64,000 nucleotides of DNA from Halichondria panicea (Eukaryota; Porifera; Demospongiae; Suberitida; Halichondriidae), in assembly GCF_963675165.1 (NCBI RefSeq), contig NC_087380.1, forward strand, positions 3,029,803 through 3,093,802, given 5' to 3'. The stretch's first letter is position 1. Each line of letters opens with the position of its first letter. Both the position numbers and the translations under genes were made by a program. Positions 12,901 to 23,150 of the stretch are shown piece after piece. The notes below the pieces were generated by a model, which saw only the letters and a list, made by a program, of their open reading frames with translations, was not told the DNA's origin and made no database searches.

Positions 12901-15399
12901 GGATTAGCAAGAGTCTATACTGTTCAATCGTTTATTTTCCCCATCACTTGCAGGCAGCGTGTGCGTTTGTGGCTGCTCTCCTTCACTACCTGTTCACTAC
13001 TGTGTTCTTTTGGATGCTGTGTGAGGGAATCATGCTCTATCTGATGTTGGTGCTTGTCTTCAGCGAAATATCCAAGAAATGGTGGATATTCTTTATTATT
13101 GGATGGGGTAAATTAAACATTTATTTTTCTTCTATTTGTATGTACAAAAAAATGTGTGCATCAGCAACCACCTTCTCTACACGCTTTGCTAAACTAATTA
13201 TACTGCACATGTCGTAAATGTACATTATTTGTACATTTAATACGGAGCCGGTGAATTATATACTTATAACCCTAGCTCAAAGCAGGGTGGAGGATTAATT
13301 ATGCCTCGGTGCGCATGCGCAAGCGAGGTATATACGGTAGTGTGTTTGTGTGTCTGTGTGTGTGCATGTGTGTGTGTGTAGACTGTTACAGCTGCTCAAG
13401 GATCAATGAAATGAGTTTCTATAGGCTTCTAGTCATGTTTTCTTGGATTTATAATTCGTGGATTTCCAAATAAAGCTTTGTTCTCGAGTTATGCCTAGTT
13501 TTGCTTTAATACTTGGAATGCCATTGCAGCCTTTTCAGAAGAGTCCGTTGCAAAACTTGTTCACCGAGTGTTGCTACTCTACTTAGTAGTTAGCTCTGCA
13601 CTAAAACGCTAGCTATTGGTAGCTGCAAGAGTGAGAAGAGAGCTGCAAGGCTCTGCTGACTTGCAGCCATTAATTTTAGACTCGAACGTTTGGCATCGAT
13701 CGTTTTTAACAACAATCTCATCGTCGATCATTACCCACTCTTTGAGTTTCCCCTGCAAAAAATGTTCATCATGATAATTATAATCAATATGTGCATAAAA
13801 GCTAGCTATTAGTAGCTTTATGTTATGTAGCTTTTGCACCTCCACCGAGGCATCAGCACCTGCGGTGCTTTCCTTCATGATATGCATGGATATCGTACTT
13901 ATTCGATTTAAAGCGACCCTCCAAATATACGACACCCTCGATCTTTTTCCATATTTCTGACCTCTAAAAGTAGCGACTGCTGCATTGACAATTATTTGTT
14001 TATGTCGCATCCTAAATAGAGGTCAAACCACAGCCTCAATTCCAGGCCGCAAGAAACAATGTATTTTAAGCAGCCTATTATAATCGAGGATAGTAGAGTA
14101 ACCTCCAATTATAGATGCGACCCTCTAAATATGCGACACCAGGACTTTAACGTTTCAACCTCCAAAAGAAACTACCTCTGGCCTCGTAATTATTTAAAAG
14201 TGTCGCCTTAAATCGAATACAAGTACGATATATGTTTTTGCAGTTGTTCCAGTGATACCAGTGGCTATATCTGCTGGAATTATTCATGACCAGTATGGCA
14301 CAGAAGAGTAGTAAGTTTTAAATACCCTCATCTCCAAATTATAGACAACTTGCTGTTACAAGAATTATAATTATGTACAGCTCCCCCAATAAAATTTACT
14401 CGTCCCTTTTGTACATTCAGTTGTTGGATTGCTGTTGGTGCCGGTGATGAAGGAGCCATATGGGCATTTGTTGTACCAATGCTACTAGTTGTTCTGGTGA
14501 GATCTCTATAGCTTGCAATGCATTTCATTGGATTATAGTGTCTTTTCCGTATATAGCAGCTATTTAGTAAAACATTTTGTTGACTGAAATTTCCCTTATA
14601 ATTAACAACTATTTGTATAATTTATATAGGTGAATATATTCTTCCTCTTGGCTGCTTTGCGCAGTGTCTATAGACAGAGAAAGTCAACCATGCAACGAAG
14701 TGGGAAAAAAGAATCTTTACAGTTATTCTCGTGAGTGTGCATGTCATCTCTCATGCAGCATTCAGTAACACATTGATATACCAATTATATACATGCATGC
14801 AGACAACTCTTCAAAGCCACCTTAATTCTCCTTCCAATACTTGGACTGACTTGGGTGTTCGGTCTACTCTCAGTCAACAGCAGCACTATTGTGTTTGCAT
14901 GGTTGTTCTCTATCTTTAACTCACTGCAAGGCCTGTTCGTATTCATCTTCCATGTGCTCAGGAGTGAAAAGGTGCGTTGTATATATATATGTAGCGTATA
15001 TTACTAGAATGTTTTGCGAGCTTCAAACATTTGCAAACTTTGCGATGGTTGATCAATTCGCAACAATAAAATCCGCAAAACCTAAATTATAACTAGTAAA
15101 TACACACGTTCCTTGCCAGAATGCAATAGTTAGATCGCAAAGGGTCAACTTTTCTGCTGATTTGGCTCATTCGCAAAGGTTTTTCACCCGCAAAATATTC
15201 TAGTAATATAATACACGGTATTACACATTGTGATTTTATGTTTCTTCTAATTTTTAGGTCAGAAAGTTCGTGAAGCAGTTCAGAAAGAGAAGCGATAGTG
15301 TTGTATCAACTTCTGCCTCAGGAAGAAATAATCTGGTATACCTTAAATTTATAGACAGTGGAGCACCTATATATAATATACAATACAGACAGGCACCTA

Positions 15400-15443
<44 letters not shown>

Positions 15444-15960
15444 TATATATATATTATATGCATGCATGCATGGCCGGAGTTTTTAGCAGTGTAAAAAAAT
15501 ATAGAGGCCTCTAAACTTATGTGTGTTTGCACGTGTGTCCTATACTTATAATTTTATAGTAGTTGATGATTCAGGGCATGGATTAGGAGTGTGTTCCCGT
15601 TTTCGTTCAAATAGATTGTGGAATAATTATATTATGCAGAGCAAGAATTCGACGAGTGGTGTTCAGCTCAAGCCAAGTCACTCCAGTTTTAGCAAAAACG
15701 ATCATTATGATAGTACCATGCAAGAAGAAGCCATTAAATTTGATGAGACTGCATCTGAGTCCGGCTCACAGAAGTTATACGTTGCTGGATTGCTTGAAGA
15801 TGAAAAGAAATTCGATGAGACTGCATCTGAGTCTGGTTCACAGAAGTTATACGTTGCTGGATTGCTTGAAGATGAAAAGTGGCACAAAGAGATATCCTTT
15901 AATTGGGTGAAAGAATTTTCATACCCACAGGAAAGCCTTGAAGCACAGCTACTAGCATAG
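245..15960 (+). CDS. Adhesion G-protein-coupled receptor with 14 Ig-like domains, sushi and GAIN/GPS (5' end outside window)
   Basis: This looks like a plasma-membrane adhesion GPCR whose large ectodomain would bind ligands or neighbouring cells. Exons: 245-547, 593-901, 1298-1600, 1647-1955, 2674-2976, 3023-3328, 3507-3851, 3909-4244, 4842-5141, 5188-5496, 5594-5938, 5993-6328, 7362-7658, 7705-8013, 8161-8331, 9255-9349, 9478-9690, 9751-9819, 9868-10000, 10991-11125, 11175-11247, 11312-11417, 11477-11532, 11594-11741, 11809-11915, 11981-12092, 12954-13107, 14244-14310, 14421-14496, 14630-14730, 14803-14971, 15258-15335, 15640-15960. All join in frame: 2263 residues plus stop. Order: 14 Ig-like domains, sushi, hormone-receptor-type Cys motif, GAIN, GPS ([18 protein letters not shown]), seven TM helices, tail. 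TM1 ([13 protein letters not shown]) and TM5 ([16 protein letters not shown]) are family-typical. The start codon and signal peptide lie upstream of the window. Domain identity is secure; individual borders are hand-placed. Confidence 0.88.
1136..1191. repeat. Hairpin-forming inverted repeat in a GPCR intron
   Basis: AGTCTCATAAATCAGCCGCC and its complement flank a short CATA-type centre, with one mismatch. It lies between Ig cassettes 1 and 2 and has no counterpart between the other cassettes, so it is probably a later insertion. Confidence 0.75.
1298..1955 (+). repeat. Ig cassette 2 (exons a,b) of the adhesion GPCR
   Basis: Exons 1298-1600 and 1647-1955 are near-identical to cassette 1 and are separated by a 46-bp intron. 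Because 46 is not a multiple of three, the b exon is only in frame if the intron is removed. That is good comparative evidence that the intron is real. The flanking intron also resembles those before the other cassettes. Confidence 0.85.
2674..4244 (+). repeat. Ig cassette 3 (exons a,b,c,d) of the adhesion GPCR
   Basis: Four Ig-like exons: a 2674-2976, b 3023-3328, c 3507-3851, d 3909-4244. Introns are 46, 178 and 57 bp, all in phase 1. Exons c and d belong to different Ig types from a and b. Exon c has YTLVC, VEWFNP and GPYTC; exon d has ILCC and GNYIC but no obvious core Trp. Exon b is one codon shorter than in cassettes 1 and 2. Confidence 0.85.
4842..6328 (+). repeat. Ig cassette 4 (exons a,b,c,d) of the adhesion GPCR
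   Basis: Exons 4842-5141, 5188-5496, 5594-5938 and 5993-6328 repeat the a-b-c-d order of cassette 3. Introns are 46, 97 and 54 bp. Exon a lacks one Thr codon relative to cassettes 1-3, a deletion shared with cassette 5. The similarity continues into the downstream intron, where the 6950-7140 stretch resembles 4430-4640. Confidence 0.85.
7362..8013 (+). repeat. Ig cassette 5 (exons a,b) of the adhesion GPCR
   Basis: Exons 7362-7658 and 7705-8013, with a 46-bp intron, form the last Ig pair before the sushi exon. Exon a is 297 nt, two codons shorter than in cassette 1. The c and d exons are absent here, so cassette composition varies along the array (ab, ab, abcd, abcd, ab). Confidence 0.85.
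8161..8331 (+). other. Sushi (CCP) domain exon of the adhesion GPCR
   Basis: A phase 1-1 exon encodes one complete sushi domain with four cysteines: [34 protein letters not shown] and PTC. The W-S-G and final C spacing is typical of complement control protein modules. It links the Ig array to the membrane-proximal part. Confidence 0.85.
8332..9254 (+). other. GPCR intron, 923 bp, no gene seen
   Basis: This is the intron between the sushi exon and the Cys-motif exon. Part of it (about 8790-8840, containing TTTCGAGGGCAGA) resembles 30000-30030 downstream of gene B, so it probably contains a dispersed repeat. No open exon is convincing on either strand. Confidence 0.5.
9255..11741 (+). other. 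Hormone-receptor-like motif, GAIN domain and GPS of the adhesion GPCR
   Basis: Exon 9255-9349 reads [17 protein letters not shown], the closing Cys pattern of HormR-type motifs in adhesion GPCRs. Exons 9478-11417 form the GAIN region. Exons 11477-11532 and 11594-11741 encode the GPS: CVFW, then WSTEG followed by V, then VVCKSS and HFTAFAVLM. The H-x-T cleavage tripeptide is kept, as HFT. The second and fourth canonical GPS cysteines are replaced by Val and Ser. Confidence 0.8.
10044..10702 (+). mobile_element. Inverted-repeat-flanked element in a GPCR intron
   Basis: The 990-bp intron 10001-10990 contains an element with imperfect inverted ends (ATAGGAGAGAAATTGGAAACGA near 10044 and its complement TCGTTTCCAATCCTAT at 10687-10702). 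Its inside, about 10230-10430, matches the opposite strand at about 60885-61075. No transposase is visible, so it is probably a non-autonomous MITE-like element. Confidence 0.6.
12093..12953 (+). other. GPCR intron between TM2 and TM3 exons, no gene seen
   Basis: 861 bp between exons 11981-12092 and 12954-13107. It holds two similar GGCCGCATT-containing stretches near 12580 and 12800 that suggest an old repeat. The open frames crossing it are interrupted and show no domain. Confidence 0.5.
13302..13760 (+). mobile_element. Dispersed element, GCGCATGCGC family, copy 1
   Basis: The copy begins near TATGCCTCGGTGCGCATG, continues through a GT-rich tract, and carries the shared block TTCTATAGGCTTCTAGTCAT. 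It lies in the GPCR intron 13108-14243. Matching copies are at about 22455-22893 (minus strand), 37219-37425 (partial) and 39826-40210 (diverged). No coding capacity is seen, so a SINE- or MITE-like non-autonomous family is likely. Confidence 0.7.
14997..15210. mobile_element. Small MITE with TATTACTAGAAT ends
   Basis: A 214-bp element sits in the GPCR intron 14972-15257. Its ends are inverted copies of TATATTACTAGAAT followed by TTTTGCG, with one mismatch. It contains several GCAAA/TTTGC patches and no ORF. The TA-rich border suggests a TA target, as in Tc1/mariner-type MITEs. Confidence 0.65.
15401..15458. repeat. (TA)n microsatellite
   Basis: About 58 bp of uninterrupted TA dinucleotides lie in the last GPCR intron, followed by further TA-rich sequence and a GCATGCATGCATG run. 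Confidence 0.9.
15736..15879 (+). repeat. 72-bp tandem duplication in the GPCR tail exon
   Basis: Two consecutive 72-bp units (15736-15807 and 15808-15879) in the last exon encode the same 24 residues, beginning [11 protein letters not shown] and ending LLEDEK. The DNA differs at very few silent positions, so the duplication is recent. It doubles an acidic, Ser-rich block of the cytoplasmic tail. Confidence 0.9.
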
Positions 15961-16724
15961 ATACTAACCTATAGTGCCGCTATTATTATGCTTGCGGAAT
16001 GAATTTTTATTTGCTGTCAGTGCACAAATAATTATTAATTTTAGTCACCTTTTATTTTAAAATGCATACATAGTTTTGGTTCGTTTTAACCATGGGTGTT
16101 ACCTTATTTTCATAGGTGGATTCTTCTGCCAATTCACTGTTTATATAGCTCATTTTGCTGGTATTAAATTCTACTCAAGTTGTAACATTAATGTTATTCA
16201 TAGGCCTGCATGTTAATTGACATTCCACATGATGTTGTCGTACCTCCTCTAGTTTGATCATAATTATAATAGTAATAGCGATAGACGGGCTAGACAGGTT
16301 TCAAGCTTATCAAGTATTCGTTTTCTGCATTGCGTACTAACTATGAATATCGTTAATATTGGTCGCGTCTCTAATCGCGAAGCAAAGCTTGCTTCAGAGA
16401 AGGAGAGGAGCTGGGGAAGCCAACAAATGCATTACGTAAAGGCTATACAATCTCATTGGTGCTGAAATTCATAAGGTAAGCACTGCAATCTGATTGGCTC
16501 TGCATGATTTTCTGCAGCAGAACGAATTAAATGATGCTAACAATACCTATATAGAAAGCGATGAGTAGCATAGTCTTACTCGAAGCAATGAGCCAGAAAC
16601 TTGGATTAGTCTCAAATTTCGAGTTGTTGCTGCACTTACCTTGGTTCTTTGACTCCCGTCTTAATGTAGCAGGTAAGGTTAAACAATTACGATTAATAAA
16701 CTAACACTTAACCAATCGGGCATT
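15961..16724. other. Intergenic stretch downstream of the GPCR
   Basis: 764 bp between the GPCR stop codon and the segment shared with the gene B 3' flank. It is AT-rich and presumably contains the GPCR 3' UTR. I see no gene in it. Confidence 0.5.
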
Positions 16725-17130
16725 CTATGCGAAACCTGTGCTATAGTTGGTACATAATTATACTAAATGCAACATGGATATCAAGGAAAACACAACCTAC
16801 ATTAACGCTCTCCCGTATGCAAATACCTCTAGGCAGTCTAAGTTTCAGCACATCACACTCACAGTCATTAATGCTCTCAATCACGGTATCTAACTCAGAG
16901 AACCCCACTCAACACTTTCAATTGCAAGGGTCTCAAATGTGTTGTGTTTATGCAAGAAGCATCTGTCACTAAAAAAACATCCGATCTCCACTCTCCCTTC
17001 ATGCTGTCATTGCACCATCGATGAACCTTCTAGTATAGCTATCACTGAAATGCCAACATCTTATACTAAACTATAAGCTAAGAGGCGGCTTATGATTTTA
17101 AGTACATCATGATCTGGAGTCCAACAATAT
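16725..17130 (-). repeat. 3' flank of the inverted gene B duplication
   Basis: This block is the reverse complement of about 30040-30475, the sequence downstream of gene B. Shared marks include the CATCGATG..GGTTCAT region and the AAGCCGCCTC stretch. It shows that the duplication behind pseudogene psi-B included flanking DNA, so it was segmental rather than retroposed. Confidence 0.75.
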
Positions 17131-17282
17131 CGAACTTCTATGCATGGGTAGAAATTATATACTTCACACAAGTCACTGCTGTTGAGTGTCGTCCATCGCC
17201 TTCCATCCTCCAAAACTAAAACACACAGTTGATGGGAGGATGTGCATGATTGATCTATTTCTGTGAAATTGTAAAATCTGTG

Positions 17283-17510
17283 CACTGGAGCAACTTGTCA
17301 CTGATCCTACAAGAAACAACAACATCCTCAATTTAGTACTGACAAACAAACCTCATTGAAAATACTTGCATCTGGGCATGCAGCAGCGATCACCAGATGG
17401 TTATTCGACATCCAATCTAATTAATACATGTAGAGAAAGCCACTTACAATTTCAAGAAAGCAGACTTTGAAATATTTGTAGCAACATATATACCATGGGG
17501 GAAATGTTTC
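17283..17510 (+). mobile_element. LINE endonuclease fragment (decayed)
   Basis: Translated with frame changes, the strand reads LEQLVTDPTRNNNILNLVLT and then SDHQMVI (SDH at 17385-17393). These are the C-terminal signatures of the apurinic-type endonuclease of CR1/L2/Rex-like non-LTR retrotransposons. The linker YNFKKADFE follows at about 17447-17475. Stops and frameshifts show it is dead. It lies in the psi-B side of the inverted duplication and is missing from the corresponding gene B flank. Confidence 0.7.
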
Positions 17511-17648
17511 CAAGTTTTTAGGAATGAAAATAATTCCATACAGAGCATATAATTATTATACGCCTAGATCTACCAACTAAACCAACAAAAATCAATCAAA
17601 ATCTCGCTAGATCTAGACTAGGCCAACTTTTTCAAAACAGTGAAATAT

Positions 17649-19371
17649 TCATCTGTTCAATTCAGACCCAGCATTCTTGCAACCTGCAATAAAAATTCAT
17701 GGTGATAAATTGAGTGTACTCGTTTGTTAATGCCAACACGTACCCAGTGGCACAAGCTCACTCCACCTTCTATCTGCAGGTGCTGTTTTTGCTCTCACCT
17801 GACATTATCTCATTTACAAAATTTCATGAATTATAAAAATCAATTACTTATACAGGCAACCATGGAGACAAAGTTTGCTGGAATATGGTCCAAGTTTGTA
17901 GCCGTACAAGTGTAGCTGTCTTTAGCACCAGTAGTAAGCAGAGGTGAGGCCGGTGGACACGACTATACGAGCACCATTTCTCCACTCGTAAAATACCTCC
18001 GAGGCACTCTGTCCGGTGCAGTTCAGCGTTATGATATCACCTTCCGGAATGCAAACAGAACACCCAACAGGGACAACATCACCGGTCTGTGGGAACTGGG
18101 TGCTAGAGCAGACCTGAACATCAGGAGCGGCACCTGTAACAAGACAACACTCATACATCTATAACTCTATAGCAGACAGGGTTCGGTACGCGTTTAACAT
18201 GCACCCAATAGGAATTATACCACGTACAAATTCTGATGTTTGAAGTTGCCATGTCTGATCCAAATGTGTTGTTTGCCCAGCAAGTCCAAACTCCGATCAC
18301 AGCCCGGTAAGCTTCCCTCCTTGCTGCCTTAAGAGAGTCAAAGAAAGGATCAAACGATGCATTAAACAGTTAAAAGTTCAATTGAAATCCACCTTGCAAA
18401 CGACCAACAAGCGGAGTGCTAAGTACTGATTCTAGACAGAAATAATGTGGCATCAACACGATACGTCCACTGGCATCAAATAAAACTCTGGTTTATCCGT
18501 AATGTTTGGAGTACTGGTACTTAATTCTGAGTAGAGTAAGTCCTCATCGAGTGACCATGAACGAAATGGATCAGGAAATGCTCGTGATACTTTTGTGTAT
18601 GAGTCAGCATTGACTATATTTGGCAGAGAATAGTAAAAATTCTTCGGAAGTTCGGGTCAATGCAAAAATCAGATCCCTTAGTTTCAGCGTCAACTCCCAT
18701 ACCAGTTACACTAACAGGATCTGCAAAATATAAAGTTGCTGTGTGAATAAGAAATTATTGTGACCACAATACAACAAATTATAGAGCCATAAGGCCACAC
18801 CAAAATTGATATTATGTTTCACGGACTTTTAATCTCCAAAAACAGACCAGGGCGGTAGGCAAAAAAATTTAAAATTTGATGAATATCATTATAAAACCAC
18901 AAACAGTCACAACACACCACAAAAAGTCACTTTAGCAAAACATTACAACGTTTTGCTAGATCACATGGCTATTCTGACCTCTGACCTGGACCACTAATTG
19001 GTTAATTTTTTTGGGCATTCTGCAAAAATATGACCCCGAAAATCCGTGAAACATAAGATTAATTTTGGTGTGGCCTAACTAGTAACTGAGGGGACTAAAT
19101 GGCCCTAAACCCACCTAGTTACATGTAGCATATGCGTGATGCTTACTGTTGTCAGTAGCAACATCAAGAATAGGAGGACCTCCAATAACTTGCAGAGAGA
19201 TGTTAGCCAAGTGGCACTCTTCAAATTGCGTTCCATGGAAAAGGCAAACTTCACAAATGTACAAGCCATTGGAAGTTGATGCAGCGCCTGGAACGAGAAA
19301 GTCTCCACCAAATTGCAACAAGGGATCATTTCCAGATATCTCTGAAAGATAACTTCCTGCAACAGGGTCTC
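17649..19371 (-). pseudogene. Pseudogene psi-B: decayed inverted copy of the Ig protein gene B
   Basis: Minus-strand exon matches to gene B: exon 2 at 19147-19371 (ten codons deleted), exon 3 at 18228-18720, exon 4 at 17854-18133, exon 8 at 17744-17798, exon 9 at 17649-17683. Introns are also similar. Damage includes a TAA stop at 18370-18372 within exon 3 (gene B has Glu), indels in exon 3, and a four-base insertion in exon 4 that brings a stop just after. The stretch for gene B exons 5-7 (about 1.05 kb) is deleted, so exon 4's intron runs straight into the exon 8 acceptor. It is non-functional as a full-length protein. Confidence 0.85.
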
Positions 19372-20044
19372 CTACACAGTAAAAACAGATACGTTATAAT
19401 AACATAAAACATCTCAAATAAAATGCATCATTTGAAATTTAATGTAGAAATGACATAAATTTCTGTCATTTTAACACTAAAATACGATGATGCATCCCAT
19501 ATAACATATGTGTTTTTGCTGTGTAGAAAATGAATGAATTAATGCATGTACCGTATATCTTCTAATTTATCGGACACTTCTAATTACCCCGGACACTCTT
19601 TTGGGCAATTTTCGCTGTTCTGACACTCCAGTACTTTAATATTACATTCGTTCTAATAATATCTGGACAATACCTTGAAAAGTTGAGTTACATTTAGAGT
19701 GCTGCAGTTAGATAGCTTTGAGTAGCTAGTTTTAGATAGCTAGTGCAACTATTCAGTCGCACACTGTTCTATTAAACTTAGCTAGCTCGCATGCAGCTGC
19801 TTGCTTGTTCTAATTATTCCGGACACTTCGCATGCTCTATAAAAATCTGTTCCAATTATACCCGGACAATTTCCTTATTTTTACTGTCCAAAATTAAAAG
19901 ATATACGGTACTTATAATTATTAATAAACTCATGACTGTGTTGTACTCTGATGACAATTTGCATGAAATGTCTTACTGAGTGATCATCTGCATACATAAT
20001 TATACTGGAGAAAGTGATTGACACATGGTTCCTCACTTGACCTT

Positions 20045-20187
20045 ACCAGCAATAATCACAGCATGAAGATACTCGATTAAGGTAGGAGAAGAACAACAAC
20101 TTGCATTTGAGGAACTGACAAACTGAACATCATCCTCAAAAAAGCCAAAGGCAAAACCAGAATAGCCAAGTTGCTCGAGCTTCATCA
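20045..20187 (-). pseudogene. Candidate first-exon fragment upstream of psi-B
   Basis: On the minus strand an open stretch beginning MMKLEQLGYSGFAFGFF ends IIAG at a GTAAGG donor, in the phase needed to join psi-B exon 2. It does not resemble the 5' exon of gene B, so psi-B may have carried a different N-terminal exon, or the match may be chance. No signal peptide is evident. Confidence 0.35.
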
Positions 20188-20339
20188 TCTAAACAGAAAG
20201 GAATCAACATTTTAAGAAGATGTGGATGTGCATGGGGATCGAATTGTTGCCAACAAAAATGTTCCCTATTATAATACATGTAATAAGGAGGCAGAGAATG
20301 ATGTTGAATGTGTGTGAGGAAGAGTGGTGCATGATTTGC

Positions 20340-20725
20340 CACATCGGAACCTTTGTGCCTCATTTTGTAGGAAAATTTGTACCTCGAAACATTGGAACCT
20401 TTGTGCCTCACTTCTGTGGGAACATCGGAACCTTTGTGCCTCACTTCTGTGGGAACATCGGAATCTTTGTGCCTCACTTCTGTGGGAACATCGGAACTTT
20501 TGTGCCTCACTTCTGTGGGAACATCGGAACCTTTGTGCCTCACTTCTGTGGGAACATCGGAACCTTTGTGCCTCACTTCTGTGGGAACATCGGAACCTTT
20601 GTGCCTCACTTCTGTGGGAACATCGGAATCTTTGTGCCTCACTTCTGTGGGAACATCGGAACTTTTGTGCCTCACTTCTGTGGGAACATCGGAACCTTTG
20701 TGCCTCACTTCTGTGGGAATATTCT
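20340..20725. repeat. 33-bp minisatellite (about 11 units)
   Basis: Units begin AACATCGGAACCTTTGTGCC and are 33 bp long. The first is degenerate and the rest nearly identical. Two-base variants (CC, TC or CT after GGAA) recur in the order CC-TC-CT-CC-CC, then CC-TC-CT-CC, which implies a higher-order duplication of five units. Because 33 is a multiple of three, several frames on both strands are open. I regard these frames as artefacts of the repeat. Confidence 0.9.
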
Positions 20726-20754
20726 TATTTGTACAGGCTCTTAGAGAATAGACT

Positions 20755-20982
20755 CTATATAACACTGGTTCTTTGCTCACTTCCTTCTATCTTTTGGAAA
20801 GCTTTTACTCCTTCTCTGATAATTCCTTTACGTGTCATGGCAGATGGCTGGCTTGTGCTCGGTCTAAGAGCATCTCGCTCAGAGTCAGTCAACGTAGAGT
20901 ATGCTTCTTTTGCAGCACTCATAAATGCAGGGAGACCAGAGCAAATAGCTGTTTTTCCATCTGTATACAGGGGTATATACAT
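20755..20982 (-). CDS. Unrecognised small ORF (75 codons)
   Basis: The minus-strand ORF contains LPAFMSAAKEAYSTLTDSE, a charged helical stretch, and ends with a stop at its low coordinate. The pattern is loosely like the N-terminal helices of HMG-box-like or transposon-encoded proteins, but I cannot assign it. It neighbours a minisatellite and a pseudogene, so it may be a remnant. Confidence 0.2.
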   Translation of the reverse strand: MYIPLYTDGKTAICSGLPAFMSAAKEAYSTLTDSERDALRPSTSQPSAMTRKGIIREGVKAFQKIEGSEQRTSVI

Positions 20983-20999
20983 TGCTTATGACACACAGA

Positions 21000-22450
21000 A
21001 GAAAACGAATACTCTACATGTATATACCTTCACTTCTCCTAAAATTTTTCAAAAATTGCTGCCATTTAGTTGTTGTTGCAACCTTGTAAACTGGTGTGAG
21101 TTCTTGCCTAGTGTGCTTTAATTGATAATTCTTTTTTTTTATCCATCTCTGCATAGGGTCAGGAATACAGCAGCATGCATGGTGCATGGTACACAGATTC
21201 ACTACTTTAACGTGGTACTGTACAGTATTAAGAGTGTTTGTAATTAGGATAAATTCACCTTCACTTGTGCAATGCTCAGTCCTGTCTTTTTGGAAGCACG
21301 GCTAATGAAGGCGGTGAAGCATGCTGCTTCTCCTTTCATTCCATTCTTGTAATAAAAAGGTATTTAGTGTAGTTGTCTGCTCTGTGGAAAATTTTCTGCT
21401 TCCAGTGCTATAGTGCTGGATTTTGCAGTATGCATCCCATCACCACTACTAACAGGCTCACTCTCAGTATCACTGTCAGTATAGGACTATCCATTGGCAT
21501 TTGCAGAGAGCTCTCAGAGCTGGCACTGTTGGAATGGACAGGTGCATGTGACTATTTAACCCGAATGGAACCCATTTTAAATCAGGGAACTTTGGCCCTG
21601 CATGTTTAGTGGAACGTTCCCTAAACTTCCCATACATTTGTGGGGAAAAGTTCATGAACCGGGTGCACAAGAACCTTTATCTAGCAAAAACTGACTTCAT
21701 GGGTTCTCAGATTGAATACTACATTTCCATATCTATTATGGTATAACGTAGGCACTGCATCCTATATATAGCATTATCTGTGATCCTAGCTAGAAATGCT
21801 GTCGATTCCTCTGACTGATACTTTTGTGCAAAATCAGCAAGTTAATCTCCAGGAGTGTTATCGATGCTGACTGAGACCCTATTACACCATTTATGACCCT
21901 AAACTATTAATACCATTCTGATTTCACATACAAGCATTCTTGCATATGATAAAAGGGTCTTGTGAGTGTGTATGAGCATGACTTATGTCATAGGCTATAT
22001 ACTCACTGTCTGATATTTGTTTAGTGCTGTTAGTGGTTTTGTAACTGCTGCTGTCATGCGTAGGATACATGTAGCTTTTTTGTTTTGTGATATGTTGTAG
22101 GGGAGTCTTTTAGCTACCTTAAGTCTTGTGGCTCTGCCTCTTCAGTGATTCGTAGGTTCCTGTGTCTGATATTATGTTTATTTTATCTGATTAATCAATA
22201 TATCAGACACGACCACATTTTGGTGTATATATTTCATGCATATTTCAGAATTGGGCTCCTTTTTGGAGGTTATGTTGTAATAGGTAGACTAGTCCTATTG
22301 TCGGTTGAAAAATCAGCTTGTTTTACCCATCCGTTCTCCTCCGGCAGCTGTCTGATTATACGTTCTGTCTGATAATTGATACTTTACTCTAGCTTTTATA
22401 CACACATTGATTATAATTATCATGATGATATTTTGCTGCATGCAAATAGT
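21000..22450. other. Intergenic stretch, no gene seen
   Basis: About 1.45 kb of AT-rich sequence with short open frames only. None carries a recognisable domain or a believable splice arrangement. Confidence 0.45.
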
Positions 22451-22454
22451 GGGT

Positions 22455-22893
22455 AATGATCAACCATGACTGTTTTTAAAAACGATCGATGCCAAAAGTT
22501 CAAGTCTAAAATTAATGGCTGCAAGTCAGCAGAGCCTTGCAGCTCTCTGCTCACTCTTGCAGCTTACCAATAGCTAGCGTTCTAGTGCAGAGCTAACTAC
22601 TAAGTAGAGTAGTAACACTCGGTGAACAAGTTTTGCTACGAACTCTTCTGAAAAGGCTGCAATGGCATTCCAAGTAAGCAAAACTAGGCATAACTCGAGA
22701 ACGAAGCATTATTTTGCAAATCCACGAATTAAAATCCAAGTAAACATGACTAGAAGCCTGTAACTTAGAAACTCTTACTTTCACTTGATTCATCCTTGAG
22801 CAGCTGTAGCGGTCTACACACACACACAAACACACTACCGTATACCTCGCTTGCGCATGCGCACCTAGGCATAACTTGCGCATGCGCACCAGG
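22455..22893 (-). mobile_element. Dispersed element, GCGCATGCGC family, copy 2 (minus)
   Basis: This is a near full-length reverse complement of the copy at 13302-13760. It includes the AACGATCGATGCCAAAAG end, the AGCCTTGCAGCTCTCTGC region and the CGCTTGCGCATGCGCA end. A duplicated GCGCATGCGCA block lies just outside. Confidence 0.75.
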
Positions 22894-23150
22894 CATAATA
22901 AAAAAAACAAATAATCACTTCTATATTACGTATTGAAATACTGATGAGATTACGGATTGAGATTTTAAGATTACGTCCCTTATGAAGGGCCACAAGGGCA
23001 ACAATCAACAACGCAATAATTATTGCGACAAAAATAATTATTAAATTTGTTCCTAGTAAAATTTTTTCAATTTTTTTTTATTTTTTTATTTTTGGCTTGG
23101 ACACGCGGTTAGCGTTATTTTAGAGACAAAAGGTTTTGGAGGACAACTTC

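Noticed and set aside
20136..20780. Long minus-strand ORF (214 codons) through the 33-bp minisatellite
   Set aside because: The unit is a multiple of three, so several frames on both strands are open at once. The non-repeat ends show no domain, signal peptide or start context.
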